Positions 11,349 through 22,977 of a stretch of 64,000 bases of DNA are shown piece after piece. The position numbers and the translations under genes are program-made. The DNA lies in NCBI GenBank assembly GCA_958299035.1, contig CATQJL010000316.1, forward strand, positions 30,817,441-30,881,440. The letters run 5' to 3'. This stretch comes from Cylicocyclus nassatus (lineage: Eukaryota; Nematoda; Chromadorea; Rhabditida; Strongylidae). The notes under the pieces were generated by a model, which saw nothing but the letters and a program-made list of their open reading frames with translations, made no database searches and was not told the DNA's origin. Position 1 is the first letter of the stretch, and each line of letters opens with the position of its first letter.

Positions 11349-12788
11349 TCTGCTTTCCGTTTTTGCGGAACGCTCTCCTGTAGAGAGTTATGGAAGCCTG
11401 AATATCCTGTTTAGGGGCGCTCCTTGAGCTCGAGGAAGGTGCTAGTGCGTTGGTGGCACAGTGATGAGTGGTTAGTTGCTGGCATTGAAGGGGAGAGGTT
11501 AGCGGTGAGCTCAGTAAGCACTCTAAATCGCCTGCAGACATGTACTGTAATGCCTTTGGCATACGCGACCTAAGAAGAAGATTTTTGACAGGGCTTTCGT
11601 ATCTGCTGTCCCCCCCCCGGAAAACAACTGATTCCGAATATTCCTTTCGGCGCAACGCCCCGCATAACTGTAAATATGTACTTCTTTCTATCCTTCAAAG
11701 CGATGTACAAGCGCTTCAATTCTCATGTGGCACATAATCTTGATTTCGTCGGGCAGAGTCGCGACTCTTTGAGGCTTTTGTCGCTCATATATCATCAATT
11801 AACCCCTCGTAAAAAATTTTTTGCACACTCTTGGTATGTGAACGGGTATTTCGATGAACATCTGGGGGCATTTGGAACGGCACTCCTACATTGATTCCCT
11901 ATTAATTTGATGGGTACCTCTAAGTATGAGAATTGCGCAGAGGTTTTCCTCATAAACTGTTCCCATTGTGAGAGATGCCTGTGTTTTGCCCACTTAGATT
12001 CGCTTCACCTCTGTACATGAATATTTCGTGGGAAAAAACCAAACCTCAATAAGCAGCAAGTAGTTCTGTCAGAAAAATTTTTTCTTAGGTCACATATGCT
12101 AAAGGCACTACAGCAAGTGTCTGCAGACGATTTAAGTGTTTAGTAAACTCACGCTCAAGATGCAAGATAGTTCGCCCTCCACCAGATTTGAACCGTCAAC
12201 ATGTCGCCTTCAATGCCAGCAACTACTCACTACACCAGTGATGTAATCACTACACCCATCAAACCCCAGATGTTCATCGAAATACCCGTTCACATACCAA
12301 GAGTGTGCAAAAATTCTTTTACGAGGGGCTCAAAATTGATGATATATGAGCGACAAAAGCCTCAAAGAGTCGCGACTCTGCCCGACTAAATCAAGATTAT
12401 GTGCCACATGAGAATTGAAGCGCTTGTACATCGCTTTGAAGGATAGAAAGAAATACGTATTTACAGTTATGCGAGGCGTTGCGCCGAAAGGAATATTCGG
12501 AATCAGTTGTTTTTCGGGGGGGGGGGGACAGCAGATACGAAAGCCCTGTCAAAAATCTTTTTCTTAGGTCGCATATGCCAAAGGCATTACAGTTCGTGTC
12601 TGCAGGCGATTTAGAGTGCTTACTGAGCTCACCGCTAACCTTTCCGCTTCAATGCCAGCAACTAACAACTCATCACTGAGCCACCAACGCACTAGCATCT
12701 TCCTCGAGCTCCAGGAGCGCCCCTAAACAGGATATTCAGGCTTCCATAACTCTCTACAGGAGAGCGTTCCGCAAAAACGGAAAGCAGA
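11349..12788. mobile_element. Fold-back element, about 1.44 kb, with tRNA-like insert
   Basis: TCTGCTTTCCGTTTTTGCGG at 11349 is mirrored exactly by its complement ending at 12788, and the arms stay complementary for several hundred bases (for example the GGGGCGCTCCTTGAGCTCGAG block at 11412 against 12703). Runs of C8 (11611) and G12 (12519) sit at mirrored positions. The centre near 12060 is poorly paired. No transposase is encoded, so this is a non-autonomous terminal-inverted-repeat or fold-back element. Confidence 0.8.
12174..12246 (-). pseudogene. tRNA-like sequence (Val-type A box, B box)
   Basis: Read on the minus strand, TGGTGTAGTGAGTAGTTGC matches a eukaryotic tRNA D-arm/A box, and GGTTCAAATCT about 40 bases later matches the B box/T loop. 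The stems do not pair well, so it is a tRNA-derived relic. The opposite arm of the fold-back (near 11455-11480) keeps an A-box-like piece but has lost the B box. Confidence 0.45.
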
Positions 12789-12802
12789 ATCTCGGGAAGT
12801 TT

Positions 12803-15007
12803 CAGGAATTTCGCGGAATAAACGCGAATCACGCAAACACGCAGCGCCATAACTTCCCTCGGAATGAATGTATTCTGAATACGGAAAAAACATTGGGTTC
12901 AGCTCGTCAAGACGAATCTTTCAGTATACTGCATGTCCTCGAATTTCCGTTTCCAGTTTTCTTAAATTCTTCAGCGGAGGTCCTTCGCAGGGATGTAAAG
13001 CAGCGCCTATTCAACGTAAAAAAAACCTATAAGTACTATTCGATAGTACTTTTTCTGTAGAGTATGCAGGCTAAAGAGTAGCCGCAGCCTTTTTTTCAAA
13101 TGAGATGAAAGCGTTGGTGAATTTTGGAAAAAACACGCGTTTCCAAATTCTACTCGTAACTTCCTTTTGGAATAAACACATTCTGAGTAGGAAAGAAGCA
13201 TTGTGCTCAGCTCTTAAAGGCGAATCTTTCTATTTACAGCATGTCCTTGCAATTTTAATTTCAGTATTCTGCAGTCTTTCTGCGGACGCTCTTCGCAAAG
13301 GTGTAAGGCAGAGCGCATTGCCCCTAGTAGATTCCAGCAAGAAAATTTATATAGTACTTCTTTTGTAGCTTATGGAGCGCCGAAGAATTAGCCGCAGACT
13401 TCGTCTCATAGGAAATAAAGGGCTGTTGAAGTACGGAAATATGTCGTTCTGAATTTTACCATAACCCTACAATATGAAGCTCTGCTAAGCAGATGTGATT
13501 TTCGTAATCAGCAGGTCGGATGACCTTTATAAGTTAGTTTTCCGATATGTTCAGGTTATTTTATTTTTTCTCGTTTTACGCTCCGGAAGCTCGCCGATGG
13601 ATTTTGGTCAAAATGTTGAAGCTCTTGAGTTGTAAGGAAAGTTTGCTTATAGAAGTTTTCAAACACGCTCTTTACGAAAATTGTGGTCTTTGAGAATTAC
13701 AATCTTTTTGGAGAGATACGGTGAGGTGACTGTAACTGCATCATGAAAGTGCGTAACTTTGCCCGCACTTCTCGCGTATCTGTCAGAAAACTTGCCTTCT
13801 TGCTTTTCTAAGTCAAAGTTACTAGGAATTGTGCTATCGCACAGTGCATGATCCAGGCTCCAATTTGTAACAATCGCGGAGTTACGCGCCTACGAAAACA
13901 CGTCCTCATGAATTTTGCCCAAAATATAAAGATCGCATAATTCTTCAAAATCCCTCCGTGAGTGCTTGTATGACACTCGCATTGCGGATATTATGTTCGC
14001 TTCGCTCAATGATTTCCACTGTATTGAATATGGTGCTTGCGTGTGCTTCAGTAGCTCTTGAATATCAAAGCTGTTTCGTGGCTGGAGCTCAAACTGCCAA
14101 ATCTAACACAATAATATCCATTAAACATGTGGAAAGGTTTGATTAGCTTCTTGTACAAGCGCTCACGGTGGAATATCGATGAAATATGCGATCTTTACAT
14201 TCTTGGCAAAATTCATGAGGACGTGTTTTCGTAAGCTCGTACCTCGGCGAATTTTATAGACTCGAGCCTGAGTCATGCACCATTCGATAGCACGGTTCCT
14301 AGTACTTTAACCCATAAAAGCAAGCAGTTAAGATTTCTGAAAGATACGTGGGAAGTGCAGGCAAAGTTACGCAATTCTGTGATTCACTTACATTACCTCA
14401 CCATATCTCTGCAAAAAATACCCTATATTCCTCAAAGACCACGATTTTCGTAAAGAGCGTGTCCGAAAACCTGTGTAAGCGAAGTTTTCTTACAATTAAA
14501 GATCATCAACATTTTGACAAAAATCCATCGGCGAGCTTCAAGAGCGTACACGAAAAAAAATGAAATAAGCCGAACACCTCGAAAAATTTGCTCATAAAGG
14601 TCATCCGACTTGCTGAATACGAAAATCACATCTGCCTTCATATTTTAGGGTTACGGTGAGTAAAACTTAGAACGACATGATTTTTCCGGAATTCATCAGC
14701 CCTTCTATTCTCTATGGAAAAAAGTCTGCGGCTACTCTTAAGCGCTTTATAATCTACAGAAGAAGTACCATCGAATAGCACTTACAGGTATCTTTTACTT
14801 TGAATAGGCGCTGCGTTACATCCCTGCGAAAGGACCTCCGCAGAAGAATTTGAGAAAACTGGAAACGGAAAATCATGCTGCATATAGAAAAATTCGTCTT
14901 AACGAGGTGAACCCAATGCTTCTTCCGAATTCAGAATATATTCATTCCGAAGGAAGTTATGACGCTGCGTAGTTTGCGTGATTCGCGTTGATTCCGCGAA
15001 ATTCCTG
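12803..15007. mobile_element. Large palindrome, about 2.2 kb
   Basis: The left arm from CAGGAATTTCGCGGAATAAA is complementary to the right arm ending GATTCCGCGAAATTCCTG at 15007. Long matching blocks include the 12985 region (against 14830) and the 13590-13690 region (against 14440-14540). The centre is at about 14050. The left arm contains an extra diverged direct duplication of about 340 bp (12810-13080 repeated at 13130-13440). It abuts the fold-back ending at 12788 and has no coding capacity I can support. Confidence 0.75.
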
Positions 15008-15090
15008 GAACACCGCGAAATTCCCAAAACTTCGCGGAATTCCGGGAATGTCGCTGACTTCCGCGAAATTCTCAGAATTCCGCGACTTGG
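14990..15090 (+). repeat. Short CGCGAAATTCC repeats at the palindrome edge
   Basis: CGCGAAATTCC or CGCGGAATTCC occurs five times within about 90 bases, with spacers of 8-18 bases. The other edge of the palindrome (12806-12830) has a related single block. Confidence 0.6.
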
Positions 15091-15119
15091 AAATTTTGCG
15101 CATTCTGAGAGTGGTATTG

Positions 15120-15930
15120 TATGCATGTCATATCAAACGGCCACGACCATTGGAAATACTTTCCTCGGTAGTGGGTACCCCACAAAAATTGTCGACGTGG
15201 CTGCAGCGTCGTCCCAGCTGAGTAACAGAGCGATGTAAGGACACTTGAGTCGAAAAGGGCTCAAAGTGCGTCCAGGGCAGGTCGGTGATTTCCTTCGAAG
15301 CCCAAATGTTTCTCAGACTGCTCTTCTCCTTCTGTTGAGTTCTTCCTCCAAGTCGTTCATGTTCATCGGACGTCCAAAATATAAGTAAGTTTTTTCAATA
15401 AAGTGCCTTTCTATGTCCTCACCCACAAAGGTGATCTTCATAAATTTACGTCTTGCTCCGATCTAGATGGTCTGATCGTTATTCCTACTTTTCTTGAGTA
15501 GTTATTAAGGCAACGTCTCTGCTTCAGTGATGCGATGCGAGAGAAGGACGATGTTGTCGGCAAAGCCAAGGTACGAGGGAAATCTTCCATTAACTCGTAT
15601 GCCTCTTTCATTTCAATCCATTGACTTTTTCACACATCGAGGCCGGATTGATAGTTCCGCGAGATTGTGTCGCCTTGTCGGACCTCCTTCTCAACTGTAA
15701 AGGTCAAAGAGCGATGGGAATAGCTGCATCATCGTTGTACAGTCCTTCTAGCAGTCGGCTAACGTCCTCCCTTATGCCGTATCCACTCCTTCGTCGACTA
15801 GCGTTGACAGGATTGTGCTAATTTCCAAACTTTCAAAGGCTATCTCGAGTCGACGAAGGTTAGGACGAAAGGCAGGCGGTACTCCCGGCAGACTTCTATG
15901 ATCCTCGAAATAGTCCGGAATAGTCCATAC
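15120..15930 (-). pseudogene. Degraded RTE-clade LINE reverse transcriptase fragment
   Basis: On the minus strand, despite frameshifts and stops, segments read in the order of an RTE reverse transcriptase: FESLEISTILSTLVDEGVD (near 15810), CLEGLYND, a VRQGDTIS block (near 15670), YLGFADDIVLLSH (near 15560; the FADD catalytic motif), then DLEEELNRRRRAV (near 15330) from the C-terminal part. These blocks are characteristic of RTE elements of strongylid nematodes, as I know the family. Neither start nor end is intact. The 10190-10440 fragment could be of the same family but is not contiguous. Confidence 0.7.
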
Positions 15931-18380
15931 AATTGAATGTTCTGCAAATCACAGCTTGTTCCTGGACTGGATTTCGTTTATTGTCCTAATTACGCGAGCA
16001 AAGTAAACACTGTGAAAAGCTTATACAGCACGTACAGCAGGTATACCGGAGGGTATCATCGAATCCTCCCCCCCCCCCCCGTCGCCCTTGTTGCGCAAAA
16101 AGGTTTTTAAAGTTCCTCTGGGAATTCTTTCTTTCAGAAGATAAGATATTAAAAACGACGCGAGAATCTCCGTAGACGGTGTCATCCAGCTCGCAGAAGT
16201 TTGAAGTGAAGGTGATCCGATCCTGAAGCCTTGGACGTCTTCATAATCTGAATCGCAATGCGTATTTCACCAGCGTTGTCATAATTCCTGGAGAAGGAAG
16301 AATTTTGCGTAACACAAATTGCGAATTTTCGTTCACTTTTATTCTACGAACTGCGGGTAGGTAAAAAAACAGAACAACCTCTGCCCTACTCTAATGTTTA
16401 CAAAATAAGGTTTTCTACATAACAAGGGATAGACCAGGAATGATATCCACGAAAGTCCCCGCGAAATGGGCTTTTCGTGCGAATAAAATGGGCTTAGTCC
16501 ATGCGGTGCGATAAGATATCGCATTTGCGAATTCATTCATTCCATACAAAAATGCTTGAGCAAACCTTTCTCCAACTTGCTTCAACCTGTTTACTCACTC
16601 TTGCAAACTGATTACGGCTGACCTATCATTATAATGACAGTCACGAGGATATTTTTGCCATCTATCATCTATGACTAGGCATCTAAATGCTTCCATCACT
16701 AAAATACTTGTAACATCCCAGCTTTCGTTTTTTAAGATTTCTATGAATCTGCATCGAATCAAAACCATACGCAGAGCCTTTTGCAGAAAGCAAACTTCGT
16801 CTAGACTTGCACTGCAATCTGTAATTCAAAATGTTGATCTCATAAGAAACGTTGAACTACACTGCAACCGAAAGGGTTTTTTAAGTCCAAAAAAACTACT
16901 AATCTGTTAGCACTTCTTTCTTTAACACTAATGCTTATATCTACAAATAGTCGAAGAACTTTTGAACCTACATTTCAATCTCATGTGTCCCCAATTTTCA
17001 AGATGTAGTAATTCAGAAACTAATTCTATATAGACGGGGAATAATTTTTCTCCGCACTTACTTGGGGATTAAAGACATTTAAACAGTAATGATTTTTCCA
17101 TTATCGGCATCTGCATCGGGGATATCGTAAGAAGAATTGTGGTTTACACAAAATTTCAAATTTGCAAAATTTTTAGTCATTAAGCATGCAAAGTACTTCT
17201 AATCAGTGTTTATTAGTTATCAATATTTCTTGGGAGCAAATACAAAATCACGAACTTGAAGTGCCGCCTATGATGGTCGGTTTTACGAGACTAGTCAAAA
17301 GATAGCTTCTGAATAAGTATCTTGAAAATAATTTTTGAATTCAAATCATGAATTCAGTTTTGGTTGATGATTTGAAGAGTTAGAAAACTTTATTTGTCGT
17401 AAAACTTCATCGACATATTTGGAAGCATTTGAGTTTGTTAGTGAATTCTTGGTGAATTCAACCTTCTTTCATAATTTTTATAGCGTTTATACGTGTATAG
17501 AAAGAAACACACGTTGCAGACTTCGTATAAAACATAAAACTTTCTCCACTCACTTGTGACCTTAAAATAAGCTGAGGAACATATTTTTAAAAATCGCAAT
17601 CAAAAATATGCAAAAAGGTCAAAAATGGGCTTAGTCCCAGCTCACCTTGCTGCTGGGAGTAAAATGGGCTTTCAAGTCCATTTAAAATGGAGGTAAATCC
17701 CATTTTGCCCCATTCTAAATGAACTTTTCGCGTGATTCTTTCGCAAGCGAGAGCTCAAGTAGGGTTGAATCATTTTCACTACACCGCTTTGCCTCGTGGT
17801 TGCGATGGGATAAAAATTTTTGGACAACGCGAGCGAAACCAGGTTCCGACCACTCTCCACCCGAACGAATAAAGGATTGAAAGTCTATTTTCCTCCATTA
17901 TGGACTTTCGTGGATATCATTCCAGAGGTTACGTGGCCCTACCACATGAGATGTCTGAAAACACTTGCCTTGGAGCACTGATCTCAACTATGTTCGCTAT
18001 TTGCAAAGCGATTTTCTGGGGCAAGTTATGCATGTTTTACAATGGCAAATTGCATTGTTGCAAAGGTGCGTTGGGAGATTATTTTGCTTCTCTCGAATAC
18101 TAAAAAATTAGTCGAAGTACAATGGTTTTTAGACGAAGTTGGTCGTAACTCCTCAAAATAGAGTATGCAGCTTGGCTAGCACTAAGAATTTTGACGAGAT
18201 CTAATGCCTTCTATTTTCGTTGGGAAAAGAGTTTACAACTTCCTTCAGAAGGTCGCTCTGCAGATAGCCAACATGGGCTCGACAGCGTTTAGACGAGAAT
18301 TTCCATATATTCATATGGAAAGACCACGTTGACTTCCCTTTCTAAGATCTATGAGTGACTGATGTATGACCATATTTTAG
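15931..18380. other. Gene-free stretch with a weak terminal inverted repeat
   Basis: A run of 12 C lies near 16069. GGAATGATATCCACGAAAGTCC at about 16437 is mirrored at about 17902-17925, and ATGGGCTTAGTCC words occur near both ends, so a decayed element may span about 16430-17928. No exon is supported. Confidence 0.35.
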
Positions 18381-18651
18381 GATGACATGGAGGACATCAC
18401 CGATAATGCGGATGCAATGAGTTATATCTCACAAAAAGAACTTCTGTCAAAAATCTCTTTACCTTTGGCTACAACAAGGCCAGCTACTTCTACTGCCCAG
18501 CTTCAGACTACCAAAAATGAGACTTTTGCTGATCTTTATGGTGATGAAGAGAATTCATCATGGCCGGAACTATATGATACACACATCAATGGGGGTTTCG
18601 ACCCGCCATTTGCAATGTCAAGACAAATTGGGATGAAGAGTTTGGAGGCAG
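18381..18651 (+). CDS. Coding exon, acidic Ser/Thr-rich protein (unnamed)
   Basis: The acceptor CATATTTTAG is followed by 271 nt of open frame ending GAGGCAG|GTAATT (phase 1). The product begins DDMEDITDNADAMSYISQKE, then a Thr/Ala-rich stretch (TTRPATSTAQLQ), then DLYGDEENSSWPELYD and a Pro/Gly segment. Composition is acidic and low-complexity, as in extracellular or disordered regions, and no domain is recognised. It is one of three plus-strand exons of similar style (with 25020 and 28191) that may belong to one gene with very long introns, but its phase-1 end does not join directly to the exon at 25020, so at least one exon between them is missing from my reading. Confidence 0.6.
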
Positions 18652-19216
18652 GTAATTCCTCTCATGGGTTTGCAACTCTGCTTTTTCTCATGCACTCACT
18701 ATAGCACAACTGATGATCGCAAATTTTTCTTCGTTCATAGTTAGATATCAATCGTGACTTATTGCTGCAATTAATTTATTACAATCATGCTGCTCAAGAG
18801 TTAGCTAATGTTTTTGCATCTGCACATTGATAAACATGCTCAAGCCCCCCTTCCTCACTTCTAAAATCCCAGCCAGTCGGAAAAGGCGGATTACCGAAGG
18901 CGGAGAAAAATTAGATTGCAGACTTTGTGCAATTCGGTATTCAAATCATAGAAATCTAAAATGGTTGTCAACCTACCCTCTTCATTCTAATTTTTTTCAT
19001 TGCATCGTTCGCGAAAAAAAAGAATACAAGCTGTCGCACAAAAGCGGATTTTTTAAAAACTCTTTGGTGAGCGAGGCAGCAGTCTAAAAATATCGCTGTC
19101 CATTCATCCGATGTTTGGGACGGCTTCTCTCAAATGTGAAATTTCTGAAGCGTACCCTCATCTCAAAGCAGTTCGTGCACTCTCTCTCTCTCTTCATGCA
19201 TAGACTTTTTGCTTAG

Positions 19217-20212
19217 GGAGCCTCCAGACCGCGCCGGGACCGCGCCGATTGTCGCTTTTGCAGCCGGTAGCTGCTTTCACGCCGGTTGCCGCTATTGCAG
19301 CTGAAGCGCATTGTGTCACATTTTGTCCTTGGAGCGTCGCGAGAGGCCTATTGGCACTAAATACTGGGCTTTTCGATTTCTTTGTCATCACTCTTTTGTT
19401 TCCAAAGTTCTCTTCTTTGCTATAGTAATTCATTACAAAAATGGTTCGTTTTATCTGAATCCTTTTTTTCGGTCGTCTACGATGCTGTAAAAATCGATCC
19501 ATTGTCAAGTGAAACCCTTTCAGTCTAAATCCCGCTGTAGAGCTATTGCAAGGCAAGGCCTTTTAGACGTCTGTCTCGTTTTGAAACTGGTTTACTATGC
19601 TGGATGAGCGAGTTGCGAATGTACTAAAATAGCGTTCCGCAAGGATTTATGAGCTTCCAGATTTGTGTGAAGGCGGGTTGCGGGCCTTCCCTGATTTCAA
19701 TGGTAAACCTAACGGGAGAGTACGAAAAACAATGCTGCATGAAGTTCCGACAAGTTTACACTTACATTCAAAGAAAGTCCGCAATCCGATGTCCTTAATA
19801 GAAATAGCATAGCTTCAAAACTAAAGACAAATTCAAAGAAACTTTGTTCTATGAAATCGATCAACTACCGCAAAAGAATAGCCTAAAAAAGAATGAAAGA
19901 CAAAACGCCTTTTTTTGCCTAAAGAAACAACTCTACAGCGGGAGGTAAATTGAATATTCGACAATGAGTCGATAACTCCAGAATCGTATAACCTCCAATG
20001 AATTACTTACGGAAAGAAGAAGACTTTGGAAACGAAACAGTGGTGGCAAAAGAATCGAAAACCTAGTATTTAGTGCCTATAGGCTCTCGCGACGCTCCAA
20101 GGACAAAATCTGACACAATGCGCTTTAGCTGCAATAGCGGCAACCGGCGCGAAAGCAGCTACCGGCTGCAAAAGCGACAATCGGCGCGGTTTCGGCGCGG
20201 TCTGGAGGGTCC
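19217..20212. mobile_element. Fold-back element, about 1.0 kb, GC-rich ends
   Basis: The left end, CCTCCAGACCGCGCCG, is mirrored at the right by CGGCGCGGTCTGGAGG. The next 300 bp remain complementary (for example GCTGCAAAAGCGACAATCGG against its complement, and the GAGCGTCGCGAGAG block), up to a CTCTACAGCGGGA block at both inner ends. The spacer is AT-rich and no gene is present. Confidence 0.8.
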
Positions 20213-20213
20213 A

Positions 20214-20587
20214 TGTTGAACCTTGTTATTTTGTTTTAATTCCATTCTTTGAAAACTCTTCAGAAAAATACAAGTTTTTGTCAAACTTAAGCAGTTTGTA
20301 CACTAGTGATCTTATACGTCTAGAAGTGAACTCTAGCTTTCTACGAGAGCTAGTTGTCAAGAATCGTTTAATGAAGTTGGAATAAAAACCCAACAAGATT
20401 GACGTATCTTGAAAGTTTGCCTATTCTAAAAACTTGAGCATTACCAGTAACTAAATAAATAATTGAACAATCAAATGAATAAATAAATAAATTATTGAAA
20501 GGGAGGCTAAATCTAATATCTCTCGAGTACTAGCTATTGTAAAAAGCTAAAAATTCACGATTTTACTTCCAGTTGCTTGTTGTATAC
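20214..20587. other. No feature seen
   Basis: AT-rich sequence with AAATAAAT runs near 20450-20490, but no gene and no repeat partner in the window. Confidence 0.3.
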
Positions 20588-20836
20588 ATACTAGCTTGAA
20601 CAGCTTGGCATTGCTTTTGCAAAGCTTTGAAAATGCTGCAACTTCATGTACGAATTTCTAATGTGGAGTATTTGCGTGAGCAAGCTAGCTTTTGTAGAAT
20701 TTTTCTGAATAAAGTTCCGATTTTTTCCCGGTTGTTGGGTTCGGATCTTGTTAGGTTTTGCCTTTAAATCTCGCGTGAATCGAAATTCTTGCGAGTTTTC
20801 GTATACTGTTCGATATAGTTTACTTTGTTCTATCAA
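20588..20836 (-). CDS. Candidate exon, unnamed
   Basis: This minus-strand frame of about 80 codons ends at TAG (20591-20593) and has protein-like composition (SKLYRTVYENSQEFRFTRDL, then a basic Gln/Asn-rich part). There is no ATG in the first 60 codons. The nearest upstream acceptor (TTCTACATTCTAG) would put an in-frame stop just inside the exon. I list it only because both its length and its composition exceed the background. Confidence 0.2.
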
Positions 20837-21320
20837 ACGGCTTCCCTTTGCTTATCTAGAATGTAGAAGATGTGAAATGTTTCTAGGATTTTTACATTTT
20901 TGGCGCGAGATATATGCATTTATTTGGTAGAGCTATGAGGGACTCTCTCTGCCTTGCTGAGCTAAAATTAGCACGCTGATCAGTTCATTTTTCCAGAAAA
21001 TTATTATCAACACTATAAAAGCTTTAAGTTGAAAGCCGTCCGGCTATTTTTTTTCAGACAAAAGAGGAGAAAATGTTTAATAGGAGTTTTGGTCACCTTA
21101 GGAGTGATCTAAAAATATTCTTTTCAAGATTTGCAGTATAATTTCAGATGGAAAAGCCAGACAAAGCGTGAAGTCATTTTGCTGCCGCTTGCTTCTGCCA
21201 GTGGATGTTGGACCTAGCTACTCTTCTCTGTTCTACGCAAATCTAATATGTGCACCTTGAAACAGGATGATTATTGTTATTTAATGTTTATTTCAAGCTT
21301 GTTGAACTGGGGTGAATATC

Positions 21321-22326
21321 TTAGGTCGTTTCAAAAGTAATTTCGCTTTTTTCAAACGGGCGCCACATTGGAACAAAAATTTCTAGGACTTGGAAGCGTT
21401 CGATGCAGAATTTCATTCTCTTTCTAATGGTTATAAAATTGTTGCAGAACAATCAAAGAGCTTTTAGAAAGCAGCCAAAATCTGCGACCCATGCCTTTTG
21501 AGATTGTCAAGTTTCACAATTCTTCAAAACTTATCAATCCTCAGAAGAAATTCAAGTAACGATTCGATAGAGTAAACCTTATAGAATACAGTACTGTTTT
21601 TTCTCTTTCTCGTAACTCGCCGTGATTTTTTAAAAGATTTTTTAACAGAACCATCGATTTTGGCAGGCCCACGTCAGGCCACAATCGCATCAAAGGTCAT
21701 AAATTTTCGGAATTTGGGGCTACCAAGATGGTGCTATGAGTTAGCATTAATTTTACAAAGCAAGTGAAGGTTTACGGGTTCGAATAATTCCGATTTTTCC
21801 GGGTCCAGCCCGGAACGCGCTCGAAAATATGATTTACGATGATTTTGTACGCGAAAACTCCACAAAAGGCAAACAAAAGACATCCATTAGAAAGAGGAGA
21901 ACAAGCCGCATTGATTAGTGCGCGAGCTGCTCTTCTTTTGATGTTCTACGTGGATTTAGCTGCCCAAGTACGGAAATCGATAGCATCAGTCAAAATTCTG
22001 TTAAAAATGTATGACAAGCTATGAAAAGGAGAAAAAAGTAAAACTGTATTCTATAAGGTTTACTTTATCTCGTTACTTGAGCTCCTTCCGAGAATTGATA
22101 TGAAAGTTTTAGAAAAAAAATCGTGAAACTTGACCATGTCAAAAAGCATGGGTCGCAGATTTTGGTTATTTTCCGAAAGCTCAATGACTGTTCCGCGACG
22201 ATTTTATTGGTGTTGGAAAGAGAATGAAATGCTGCATCGAATGCTTCCAAGATCTCTCAAAAACCTTGGTTCCATCAAATGTGGCGCTCGTTTGAAAAAA
22301 GCGAAATTACTTTTGAAACAACCTAA
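21321..22326. mobile_element. Fold-back element with mariner-like ends, family 1
   Basis: TTAGGTCGTTTCAAAAGTAA at 21321 is mirrored by TTACTTTTGAAACAACCTAA ending at 22326. The arms stay complementary for about 300 bp (GCGCCACATT blocks and CTGCGACCCATGC blocks). TTAGGTxGxTxCAAAAGT ends are typical of mariner-superfamily elements. No transposase remains. Related copies lie at 58261-59262 and 60841-61658. Confidence 0.8.
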
Positions 22327-22328
22327 TA

Positions 22329-22977
22329 TTAGGTTGGTGCAAAAGTTTCATGCACAGTCCTATACTCTCCTTATTACGTCTCGCCAAGAAACGGTCATTT
22401 CTTAAAGCGAGACCAAAGCTTGCTCAAAGCTTTTTCTTGGACATTCCTAGCAAAAATGTCCTGTCGCATGAAACCTCCGTTCAAGAGTGTATTTCAAGCG
22501 AGCTTTTGCATAATTCAGCATTAAAACTGAGAAGTCCTTAGCCTAAATGTGCTGCCGCATAAAGCCCTTTAAAGCTTTCCTTTCTTCGAGACTTATGCTT
22601 TTCAAAGCAGAAGTACGGTTTTCGCAAGATAAAAGCGGCCAAAGTGAATTTCAAGCCTTTCCTGTGAGATTCAACACTGAAACCTAGAGAATCATATCAA
22701 AAATCTCCTGCCGCATGAACACTAAGTCTTTTCTTTCATTAATACAATCTCTCTCTGCTGTGTTGTTTTTATTGGCAAAAGTAGGGATTTCACAGAGGCT
22801 GCCAAAAACAAATGCATCAAGTTCTGTGAATTTTCACATTAAAGTCTAGTTGGAAGAAATTTGTTCTCGAGTGGATTTGTTGGGTCTTTCCTTTCAGCAC
22901 ACCGAGCTCCCTCTGCTCATTTGTTTTTAGAGGCAAAAACAATACTTTCACATTGTAAAAGCATCCAAAAGTAAATA
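22329..22977 (+). repeat. Solo mariner-like end and degenerate GCATGAA repeats
   Basis: TTAGGTTGGTGCAAAAGTTTC at 22329 abuts the previous element (TA between them) but has no convincing inverted partner. Downstream, TGTCGCATGAAACC (22462), TGCCGCATAAAGCC (22552) and TGCCGCATGAACAC (22712) head loosely repeated units with AAAGCTTTxCTTxC blocks. It is probably a decayed non-autonomous element. Confidence 0.4.
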
